Assembly: GCA_049999765.1 (NCBI GenBank)
Contig: JBNGIQ010009169.1
Span: 1-64,000, forward strand
Reading direction: 5' to 3'
From: Phaeoceros laevis
Lineage: Eukaryota; Anthocerotophyta; Anthocerotopsida; Notothyladales
DNA: 64,000 bases
Positions within the stretch are counted from its first letter, which is position 1. The number at the start of each line of letters is the position of its first letter. Made by a program: the position numbers and the translations under genes. The notes beneath the pieces are model-generated. The model worked only from the letters and a program-made list of their open reading frames with translations, ran no database searches and was not told the DNA's origin. Of this stretch, positions 53,278 to 62,568 are shown one piece after another.

Positions 53278-53998
53278 GAGCACTACAAGGGCCCGGCCTA
53301 GACTACATAACTGGCAGGACATTGCACAACTTGCGCACCTCAACAGGGAATTGCAAAGCCTTCGAAGGCTTGATAGAAGCTGGAACTGGTGGACGCGTGC
53401 TCCATGTACAGTAGTCCTGAGGAATTGAGAGTTCTGTCTGTACGGACAGGATGCTGGCAGCATCTAGGTAAGTAGTCGAAGTACTCCTGCCTGCTTGAGC
53501 ACTGCTCTGTTAAGTTAAGTGCAGGGGCCGAGAAGCCAATCCGTGCTTTGCCTGGCTCGTTTCTGATGCTGGTGATCATGCTCAGCTCGGCAATCAGAAC
53601 GCTGGAAAATGCGTGAAACTTAAGCTTACAGGTGGCCTAGTTTGGTCAGGTACCAGGGCTGCAATGAGCGGTTGAACAACCCCTGGGGGGCATCTGGTGC
53701 CAAGTGCACAGACAATGTCCATGAAGGCACCCATTGGGGCCACAACCGTGGAGGCGGGTCCGCTGACGGAAATTGAAGAGCACCTTCGAGTAGAAACGCA
53801 TGAATAAGCTGTGGCATGAATAAGCTCTGGCTGACAAGGCTGAATCCCGTGTGAAAGTTGAACTCACACGCCCGAATGGTAAATACTGGGGACATTCTCA
53901 CTGCATTCTCACTGTTTGTTACTGATAACACACATGCCTAGCACGGGCTCATCAGTGCCACGTAGAAAGTGGTTTTAGGTGTATCTTTGATGTGACGT
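53278..53998. promoter_or_regulatory. Divergent upstream region of RLP and PHD-Myb genes
   Basis: About 720 bp between the two start codons. No additional gene seen; it includes the possible upstream ATG of the RLP frame. Confidence 0.45.
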
Positions 53999-55527
53999 AT
54001 GTGTCAGTCAATGGAGAATTGTCACACTCTTTTGCCTAGAGGGACTAAGTTTCACTTGGGTTGTCCTGTCCAGATTGCCGCTAGTTACTTCGATGAATCG
54101 CTCCAGAAGAAGTCGTATATCTTAGCTGAATCTCAAAAGGGCAGTGCTGGCGGTGATGCCCTTGCAGATCATGCAACAGGGTCCTCATTTGCCAAAAGGG
54201 CAAACTCCTCTGATGACGACGATGATATTGAAATCATTGAATCGTTAAGCTGTAAGAGACTCAAGACAAGGACTTTCATCTACATTGAAGACGACCCGGT
54301 GGTTACAATGGCCGGAGCTACAAATGTAATAGCTCATTCCGAGTCTATAGCTCCATTAGTGTTACCGAAGGGCACTGGTACAGGTGGGACTCCACAATCC
54401 TCGAAGCCGTACGATGAGGGAGGTAATTCTTTGATGGAGAATGTGAATGTTGGGAAGAGTATGCTTAAAGAGGATGAGGAGACTGTGGAGATGCAGAAGG
54501 TTGTTGAACTGCAACGTCTATACTTTCAGAAAGACGGCCAAGAACAAGTTTGCTGTATATGTGGGGATGTTGGAAGCTTGCTCACTTGTGATGGTTGTCC
54601 GGTTGGGATGCATCTTGATTGTATCGCACAGGGACAATCTAAGATGCATGTAGGTGATTGTCAGTCCTGCCCCTTTTGCATTAGTAAAAAAGCACTTCAA
54701 GCGGTTCTAAATGCAAAGAGGGCTGCTAAACTTGCTCAGAAGCAGTTCGTGGAGGCAAAGAAGATCTTAGCACAACTGCATGATGGAATGCCTCAAAAGC
54801 ATGAAGGCATTGAGAGGGCAAATGTGAATAAGAGTCGAATGCAACAAATTGGCAACGAAAGTGCCAATCACAACGCTCAACAACATGTAGGGGCGGATGT
54901 GAATTCAGCAGAAGTCATTAGTGGACAACACGGCCGTCCTTTAGCGCAGCCATTGCCTGATGCTAGTGGTATTTGTGATGGCCAGACTGGCAAGGCTTTC
55001 CTTCCTCAAAATGCAGTTCCAAAATCGGAGTCTCCAAAAGCTGAAGTGGATGGTGAACGACATGATGGTGACATAGAGCAAACCTCTCGTCCTATGAAGC
55101 CCAAGAAGAAGATGTCCAGGTATGTCTAACAAAAATTTCCCGTTGATCCTAACCAACTGCTCGCCAGGTTTTATCCTCTTATCCTGTAAATGTGGACTGG
55201 GCATGATGACAGTGGCCGCAAGGCAATCCCTGGACTCCGGAGGAAAGCTCTACCTTGGACCCCACAGGAAGAAGAAGCACTCAAGGTATGTAGATCTCCT
55301 CGCACTATCTTTGAGAGGGGTTCAGAGAAAATGAACTGCTGATGATTTTCTCTATGCTTTGTTGTTTCTAGGACGGTGTCATGAAGTACTCGCACGATGG
55401 TGGAAGGTGGGGTTTTCAATGGCAACGCATTCTAGAGTCTGGATTTGGAGTTTTCGACTCCAGCCGAACGGGTGTTGATCTCAAGGATAAATGGCGCAAC
55501 ATGCAACGACGTGCATCTCCAACCTAG
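53999..55527 (+). CDS. PHD-finger and telobox Myb domain protein
   Basis: Exons 53999-55119, 55213-55285 and 55372-55527 give 1350 nt (449 residues), all in phase. There is an acidic patch at residues 72-81 and a nuclear-type KRLK. A PHD finger lies at about 185-228 (CCICGD, LLTCDGC, MHLDCI, CQSCPFC), followed by an Ala/Lys/Gln helix. The C terminus (about 387-447) is a single Myb/SANT domain: RRKALPWTPQEEEALK, then GRWGFQWQRIL, ending in the telobox VDLKDKWRNMQRR. Teloboxes bind the telomeric repeat in TRF/TRB-type proteins. A PHD finger joined to a C-terminal telobox Myb suggests a chromatin reader targeted to telomeres or telobox-bearing promoters. An upstream exon cannot be excluded, because the first ~40 residues (GTKFHLGCPVQI) look like the end of a domain. 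Confidence 0.82.
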
Positions 55528-55589
55528 CCCTCACCGAAAACCTGCTTCGCTATAAAACTGGCCAGTTTTCAGTTCAAGAAAACTATTCC

Positions 55590-56600
55590 TGATGAAAAAT
55601 GCCGATAATTCCCTGGAAGTAGAGGACATACCGAAATAAGTCAGCGTGACTTTCTTGATGTCTTGGATAAACGCTTTTTGAAGGGTTGGGAATGGTTTGA
55701 CAGATGATGGCAACAAAGGATTATGTGACAGGTGGACAGTTTTCCTCCATTACACCGCATAAGGAAAGAATGCTCCTATTTGAATTCTGGGGAATAGCAT
55801 TTGTCCGGCTCTGTCCTCAGGCAACAGCTCTGGGGCCATCAGACCGTTTGTAGTTGTAAGCTCACTTTGGTGACGAAAGACTTGTCCTTACTGTTCAGGT
55901 ACCAGATGAGAGCAAGAACATGCTGGCAGTGCATGAAGCTGGACACATCCTGTTGGCACATCTTTTCCCAAGATTTGACTGGCATGCTTTTAGTCACCTC
56001 TTACCAGGAGGCAAGGTAGGCTTATATAAAATTTTGTGCAGTTTGCATTTTGGCTCTGAATTGCTACTCTACTTATCTGCAAGTGGAAGAATGGTCGAAA
56101 GGACCCTGGCAACAGCGGTTGAATGAGTGGGAGAGGATCCTTGCAGAGGAAAAAAGAGAAGAGCTTACTGACCAGACTACACGATATATAGTCAAGTCTT
56201 CCAGGCCAGAGGTCCGAGCAAACTTCCTAGCAGAGCAGGAGGCAAACCAGTCGCTTCCACCAAGTTTGAAGTCCACATTCTGGGTTGCCAGAAGATGGTG
56301 GAAATACAGGCCAAAGTTGCCTTGCACTTATTTCCTTTCGCAAGTGGGAAAATCTCCAGGTACTTGGTGCTCTCTTCTTGTAGCACATCTATGAAGAGAT
56401 GATATGGTCTTTAAGTTCTTGTTACACTGGAAGCATTGCCTTGCTAGACATTCCACTGCTATCCACTCAAAAGCTGCTGACATTGGCACTTTGGCTTGCA
56501 GGTTGCCTCTGCAGTATTTAGTACGGATATGCCAAAGCTGTACGTTACCATGAAAGATGGTTTTCCCTCTGAGTTTGTGGTATATTCCTTAAGCTGTGTT
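55590..56600 (+). pseudogene. Rearranged FtsH12/FtsHi-like protease relic
   Basis: Pieces of a plastid FtsH12-like gene occur in permuted order. First, 55640-55730 recalls the part before the zinc motif (DFLDVLDKRFLKG), with a frameshift. Then an exon at 55900-56012, flanked by AG and GT, encodes VPDESKNMLAVHEAGHILLA and PRFDWHAFSHLLPGGK, the M41 metal-site region. Next, 56070-56365 encodes a segment that belongs near the N terminus of the family (EEWSKGPWQQRLNEWERIL, RWWKYRPKLP), continued at about 56500-56585 by AVFSTDMPKLYVTMKDG. The AAA ATPase core was not found. C-terminal sequence lying 5' of N-terminal sequence, plus broken frames, indicates a relic formed by rearrangement or by two adjacent partial copies. 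Confidence 0.7.
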
Positions 56601-58050
56601 GTCTTTCCGACGACCTGGTGTTATTTGTCGAATTGTTCTATGGCTGAAACAACTGTACAATGGAGCAGTACCTGAACTGTTTCAAGTCCTGTTGACGCTT
56701 TGCAAATTTGGTGACTGTGGCTCTCATAGAGAGTCGTTGCTGTTAACGTCTTTTGGTCTGCCTGCTACTGGTTAACGTTCCAGTGGAAAACGATGTCAGG
56801 GGTGGCAAGCCTGAATAAACTTTCTCCGACATTCTGAAGGTTGTGCAGAATGTGTTCCAAGCAATCTTCTACCAATCAAGATTGTGATCACATTGGCATT
56901 CATACTTGTAAATGCCAATGCAAGGATACCTGAATTAGTATCTAGCAAGCACGCCCGCACAAACTTTTGTGCGTTAAGGCACTAAACTGTGTTTGGAGTA
57001 CAAAATTTTCCTACCTAGGCCCACTTCATTTCGAAGTGCTTCTGAAAAGTTGGACAGCTGGTGACAGCCGCTATCCATCCTTGATGTCCACCCAGAAGTT
57101 CTCAATCTTTTCGGTGTCTCCAAAATCGTACTTCTGCCCTGAATTTCGATGGCAGATTTTCCAAAGAACATGTCAGCTGGTCAGCCCCGTGCCAGGATAG
57201 CAGTAGCAGGCGCGCTTGAGCAGATACCCCTTGGCCATGCGCTTTGCCAGTTCATGTCTTCTGCAGCATTTGGAGCAGCTAGAAATGACTGCCCAAATGC
57301 GGCATAAGACAGGCGCGCAAGATACTTGGGGGTTCGCGAAGTGGCGAGTAATTACTTTGCGGGTCGGCAACTTGGTAATAAGTAAGTTAAAAGTGTGAGT
57401 CAGGAACCCGCGTTGTAACTAATCAAGCAAACTCTGATTCATACCGCATTTGGTATGCCATAGATTATCGTGTTTAGCCAGTATGTGGGCGAAGTACTCT
57501 ATGTTGGAAACCAGTGCCAAAAGAAAGAACAACGGTTTGGGCCTTGAGTGTCCAAGTCGCCACAAAAATATGTATCTTATCTAATATTATTTTGAATAGA
57601 ACATTTCTAACTTTCTAGTTAATGGGAATGCGATTTCTCCTTCTCGCGAATTCTTCGTCTTAGTCGTTCTATCGTCTCCAACACATTTAGCTCGACTCTT
57701 TTAATCAATTTTAAGTACACAAGCTACAAGGTTGATCAAGTGAGAAACTTGATCAACTAATACTTGATCAACGAGGTATCTACTATCGAGTGAGGAACTT
57801 GATACCTATATTTAGATAATTATAACAAAAAATTCTAATATCTTTATTTCACGACCTTTTGCAAACACATCTTTTTGTAGACACCTACATGAACTTTGGA
57901 AATGGTTTAGGGAACCCTATAAAATAGTACCCACCATCCATAGGTATGTACCCCGAAGGCGGCGATTCTATGCCCACTCCTCGAGCTCGACAAGGAGTTT
58001 GTTGTTTTCGCCTCCTACTTTAGAATTTTCAAGAGCATATCACATGATCA
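56601..58050. other. Intergenic, AT-rich right half, no gene seen
   Basis: Short open frames only. At 57,730-57,810 the motif CTTGATCAA / TTGATCAA recurs in direct and inverted form, a small palindromic cluster in AT-rich DNA. Confidence 0.45.
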
Positions 58051-58959
58051 TTAGACGCATACAAAATCTAGTGAATCGGAGCAACTTTTAGAATGGAAAT
58101 AGTATACACACTTTCTTTGTGTAGGTTGCGGTTGTTGTTGTATTTGAAGTGGTCTTTGTGGAAGTTGTTGCGGAGGCAGTAGTGGAACTTCAATGGCAGT
58201 TTGTATGTCATCTCGTTTTCGCTTACTTTGCCTGATATTGTCTTCTGCAATAAAATAGAGGGATATATGAGTCACATATTCAAGTACAAAATGACAAACT
58301 TGTAACTTGTTCTAGTTTTTTTACAGAGACTTACGAGGTTCAGCTTCAAGCTCCATGGATTTGTTTCTGAATGAGACCTCCTGGAACTCGGGCCTATTTG
58401 TGGCTCTCACCGCTTCTATCTTACACATTATGCAACAGAACCATGCTAATGACGAACTCTGCCTCCATTTCAAGAGTGTTCTACCACACCATCTGCATAG
58501 CATCCTTGCTCCATTTGGCTTATCAACTTGGTCCCGTGTTTTGAAGATGTACTTCGCATCTCCATTAATCATTGTCATGTCTATGAGTGACCAATCCCAC
58601 GCCATATTTTCAACTGCTTTTAAATCCTTACACGACACTACCAAGTAGTCGGATCCTTTTGCTAGTGTAAGGAGTTCATGATCGCCGTGAGCCCGAACAT
58701 GTTCTTGTCCACCAATCGTGCACATTGGACCCTTTTCACATGTTACGCAAAATTTCTTGAGATCTTTTTCTCGTTTTGTATATGCATCTTTCCTATCTTC
58801 TTTTTTAATGGCATCATGAAAGATGCAAGGCCTTGTTTTTTCCCTTAACTTTGGAAAAAAAAGGTCCCGCATCGACATCAACGCTATCATCCACGAGGGG
58901 GGACTTGAGTCTTCTTCATTATGTTCTACAAGTGCTGTATGGGCGTTGATAGGGTCCAT
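58051..58959 (-). CDS. PLATZ zinc-dependent transcription factor
   Basis: Exons 58959-58335 and 58244-58051 give 819 nt (272 residues), phase 1. The PLATZ domain is recognised by PSWMIALMSMRDLFFPK, then KKFCVTCEKGPMC, HVRAHGDHELLTL, and the second metal cluster LCRWCGRTLL and FCCIMCKIEAV. After the splice comes the usual basic tail (RQSKRKRDD), then a Pro/Gln-rich stretch. PLATZ proteins are plant-specific, bind A/T-rich DNA, and act in transcription, including RNA polymerase III genes. The first cluster lacks one expected cysteine (MCTIGG where C-x2-C is usual), so zinc binding there may be weakened. The sequence is longer and more divergent than typical members but has no frame defect. Confidence 0.88.
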
Positions 58960-60364
58960 AATAGCTTTTTAAGGTACACAAACTCTGCATGTGTGCACAA
59001 ACATATTTACAAAGAATTAACATGCATCAACCTCATTAATAGTAGTAATTCTACTACTCTTTGTAGCAGAGGACAAGATGGAAACTGACGACGACAACTG
59101 GGTGAAGGACCAGGAAAAGGACAAGATGGAAACTGACATAAATTATATTGCATAGCAAAAGATGTCGAATGTATACGTACCAATAGTCTAAGAAAGGGAA
59201 GGATGAATAGACCAACGAGCTTAGGGTAGAAAGAGCTCGTAAGGTACGGAGTTTGGAAAGATCTGCAATTGAAGCACAATTGAGCGATGGAAAGAAGGCT
59301 GCAATGCTGAAACGCAAAACATGCTATACACCATCCTCACCTTGTATTCATGTATAGAGATCTTAAGCAGAGATGTTTGCATCGAGATTGCATCTAGATT
59401 GTAAGTGTATTATGATCTTAAATTTTGGGTTTCTTAAAACCCATGTAAACCATGAGGAGGGTTTAGCCGCGTGAGGCAAACTCCTATTTTTTAATTTTCT
59501 TAAATATATATAACATATCCTATTGACTTTCACCATGTTCACGAACTTCATCGTCTTCATGGACACACTGTGCAGGTCCAGGACATTGCCCATTCACTGC
59601 TACCAGCTTTTTTGTATGACGAAGGCGAGTGACATTGAGGTATTCCACCTGGAAGCATCCATGAATCAGACAAGTAAGGTTCTACACGAAGTGTTGGCAA
59701 ACCCACTGCTGAAGGCAGCAAGGAGAGGCTTTACCTTGAAATGAAACTTCCAAACTTTAAAGATTTGCAAGAACTCTAGAACCTTCTAAAAAGATCACAC
59801 CAAGGCAGAAGACTGTAACCGCTCTATAATATACTTTTGAGGCAGCTCCTGAGGTCATACTTGGTACTTGGATTAGCTCAACTACGTATACCAATCAAGA
59901 CAGACTTGTCCGAGCAGAGAAAGTATCAGGATTGCAGGTACTCAATGCAACCTCGGCACCGAACCAGAGCTCCGAAGACTGAGTTAAAGGAACTACAAGA
60001 GGGAAGACACACTTTTTAGTGTGCCCAAGGAGTATCCTTTTGCAAATCAAGCTTGTTCTTATCTAGATAGTCCTGACTCCTAACTGGGAAGTACGTGAAC
60101 CACCAGGCAGTAAGTAGTCTTTCATGGTGGCAACATCTTTCAGAGGTCTGCACCGGGTTGCTGTGGTTGGTAGATAACATATGCAGGCGTTGCTGAAGGT
60201 GAGACATCTGAAAGGACTTTTACGCAATTGAAGGCTGATTAATTTGGTTACCGACGAGCGCCCAAAAGCGACTACCGAAGCAGATGTTCAAGAGATCAAG
60301 GACAAGATCAAGCTGGTACACGTCCAAAAGAAGATGCTCAAGAGGCTAGGAGGCCAGGCCTTGG
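58960..60364. other. Intergenic, no gene recognised
   Basis: About 1.4 kb. Several frames of 60-90 codons exist on both strands without motifs. A 24-base string with AGGACAAGATGGAAACTGAC is present twice near 59069-59140. Confidence 0.4.
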
Positions 60365-60725
60365 GGGGCTAAGCAGCTCCATCTCCCCTCTGAGATCTCA
60401 TGTGAGATTTCCTATGGGGAAGCTAGATGCCGAACCGCTGACTTTGCAGAGCAGGCCTAGGGTGTTCCATGTATATTTCCGGGCACGGGCCAAGGTCAGC
60501 CAGAACGTTTTGCTGCTAGGTTTCCTGGTGTTTCTTCTGATGCTTCCCATCCAGAGAAGCAAACCTCGGTGGAGGGCTACCGCTGCCGCAAGCAACTGGA
60601 GCCGGCAGTAGAAACTTTAGGCATGCTTTCGATGGCGTTTTTCAGCCAGAGTCTTCTGTGTCGAAAACCCGTAAGTGGTTATGGCTTCTACAGTTTTGTG
60701 AGCAGCAGAGTTTTTCTTTGTGAGC
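60365..60725 (+). pseudogene. Decayed copy of part of the gene at 62569
   Basis: Clear collinear similarity to 63640-64000: GCAGCTC-ATCTCCCCTCTGAGA, CGGGCACGGG-CAAGGTCAGC, CATCCAGAGAAGCAAACCT, GCAAGCAACTGGAGCCGGCA, and TTTTTCAGCCAGAGTCTTCT. The similarity continues past the splice donor (CCGTAAGTGGTTAT) into the intron, so it arose at the DNA level. Substitutions and indels break the frame. Confidence 0.85.
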
Positions 60726-61376
60726 TGCGGGATACACATTTTGCACGAATTCCCCGTCCAAACATTCTGACTAACACCTTCCGCACCAGCTACTCCGGCT
60801 GCACACGTGGATAAGGCATTGTTCCTCATTGAAGTGACTCCCAAGTGCACGCACCGAGGACTCGGTGGTTACTATAATGTGGCCAAGACACAAGTCATGA
60901 GCTTGACTGATAGCACCGTCTTGTGACGGGCATTCACATATTGTCTAAAGCCGCGTAGTCCATGGAAGTTGGGAAGGGCCCCACTCGTTTTGTTAATCAC
61001 TGTCACATAATCACACTGACTTTGTATTTGTAGTTGTGAGGAAGGAACTTTATTCAGTGCTTTTATTAGCAGGGCGTTTATTGGTTGTGAACTTGTAGAA
61101 GGGTGTTCATTGTTTAGAACCTTCTATTCTTCAATGTTCTATTTATAAAACTCGTGTCCTTTCAAGAAGATTCCAGAACCCTAAAACCTTAATACTTTAT
61201 GTTTCCGGCAACCAACGTTCTAACTTTAGCATTCCTTCCTTTCTGGAACTTGAAAAGGGGGCCAAGGAAGAAATATTAATGGCCAGTACTCATGAGAATC
61301 CCTGGAATTAACTAATACGGCCTCTAGCAATTTGGGTGAACCTGTGGACCGCGCCGGAAGCTCGGTATTGATCACG
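60726..61376. other. Intergenic, no gene seen
   Basis: About 650 bp. The first part may be a further diverged intron of the copied gene. Nothing else is recognised. Confidence 0.4.
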
Positions 61377-62195
61377 ATGGGCGCCCCTGGAGTAGAAGCA
61401 GCTCAAGTATTACAGCTTCGAATTCAGGGTACGATGACGAAGTGTAAGAAGAGACTTAAAAGACAAGGAAAAATGACTTTGGCGATATTCAGCGCTTGCT
61501 TTAGCCCTAGCACGAATCCGAAGGACAGGGACATGTCGTTTCACAGAAAGATGCGACTCATGGACAGTTACAAGGTCCACCCACAACACCAACCACTAGC
61601 AGCACCAACACCGGTACGGCAGCAGCAACTCTGGCAGCAGCAACGCTTGTGCCAGCAGCAGCAAGACTGGTGCCAACAGGAGCAACACCGGTGCCAGCAA
61701 CAGCAAATGTTACTCCGGTGCCAGCAGCAGCACAGTTCCAAACAACAGGAGCTGGAGGAAGCGGAACGGATAATAAAAAATGACCGCCCAAGCCAGCAGC
61801 GGCAACACCGGTACAAGCAGCGGCAATTCTGGTACAAGCAGCAGGAAGAGCGTCACCAGGAGCTTCTAGAATGGAGCCAACAGCAGCAAGACCGGTGCGA
61901 AGAGGAGCAGCGCTCGTACCAGGAGCAGCAACGCTGGTACCAGCAGCAGCTGGCGCTAGCGCTGGCAGCACAAACAACAGGAGCTGGAGACAGCGGAACG
62001 GATCAAACAGCACCGCCGTCGCCGACACAGCAGCAGCAGCAGCACTGGTACCAAGAGCAGCAAGACTGGTGCCAGCATCAGCAGGACTGGTACAAACAGC
62101 AGCGACACTGGAACCTAAAGCAGGAAGCCTGGAACCGACAGCAGCGAGACTGGTGCCAGCAGCAGCAACGCTGGTGCCAGCAGCAGCAATCTTGA
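61377..62195 (+). CDS. Gln/Trp-rich heptad-repeat ORF over a 21-bp minisatellite
   Basis: From ATG 61377, 272 residues. After a basic start (KKRLKRQGKM), residues from about 80 follow an imperfect seven-residue period such as WCQQQQR or WYQQQQD, encoded by a 21-bp unit resembling TGGTGCCAGCAGCAGCAACG. Because the unit is a multiple of three and poor in stop codons, other frames are also open: Thr/Ala/Val-rich on the minus strand (62463-61558) and Val/Pro/Ala-rich on plus (61871-62335). I cannot tell whether any is translated. It may be only an expanded satellite. The heptad Trp/Gln pattern, if real, suggests a fibrous or coiled protein. Confidence 0.35.
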   Translation: MGAPGVEAAQVLQLRIQGTMTKCKKRLKRQGKMTLAIFSACFSPSTNPKDRDMSFHRKMRLMDSYKVHPQHQPLAAPTPVRQQQLWQQQRLCQQQQDWCQQEQHRCQQQQMLLRCQQQHSSKQQELEEAERIIKNDRPSQQRQHRYKQRQFWYKQQEERHQELLEWSQQQQDRCEEEQRSYQEQQRWYQQQLALALAAQTTGAGDSGTDQTAPPSPTQQQQQHWYQEQQDWCQHQQDWYKQQRHWNLKQEAWNRQQRDWCQQQQRWCQQQQS

Positions 62196-62225
62196 CTGGT
62201 GCCTTGCCAGCAGCAGCAGCAGCAC
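61600..62225. repeat. Degenerate 21-bp (CAG-rich) minisatellite
   Basis: Imperfect copies of a 21-bp unit built around CCAGCAGCAGCAA with CTGGT spacers, about 25-30 copies with interruptions. It underlies all the open frames in this interval. Confidence 0.85.
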
Positions 62226-62360
62226 AAGCAACAGAATCTTGCTCCGTGGAGCCTCCCTCTAGTCCCCTGAGCAGGTTCTGTTGTTTGTGCTGCTGCAAAG
62301 AGCTCACGGAGCAATTTCTAGGATTGTACTGGTAAACATTGCTCTCGACGCTCTTATAGG

Positions 62361-62400
62361 TAGTGGTAGTAGTAGTAAGATTATGGTGTCTAGCCAACTC
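62361..62400. repeat. Second copy of the 38-bp element at 48251
   Basis: TAGTGGTAGTAGTAGTAAGA then TTATGGTGTCTAGCCAACTC, nearly identical to 48251-48288. It lies about 170 bp upstream of ATG 62569. Confidence 0.65.
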
Positions 62401-62568
62401 CTCCATAGGGCACAGCTCTAGCGTTGATTTCAAACAGAACATCTGTTCGGCCTGAGTTGGCATCAGAATTTGAACACACTTTTTGCTCCTTCACGTTCCC
62501 TTGTCAAGCGCTTGTCTCAGTCCTTGCGGTGGTTCTGATCGAGTTGTGGTTTGAAAATGGAATTGAGG

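Noticed and set aside
53278-53463. N-terminal extension of the receptor-like protein from ATG 53463
   Set aside because: It would place 62 polar residues before a textbook signal peptide; more likely 5' UTR.
56967-57370. Cys-rich minus-strand frames as a secreted peptide gene
   Set aside because: Two short frames without signal peptide, splice sites or family match.
58960-60364. A transposon or gene in this interval
   Set aside because: No reverse transcriptase, integrase, transposase or terminal repeats could be recognised.
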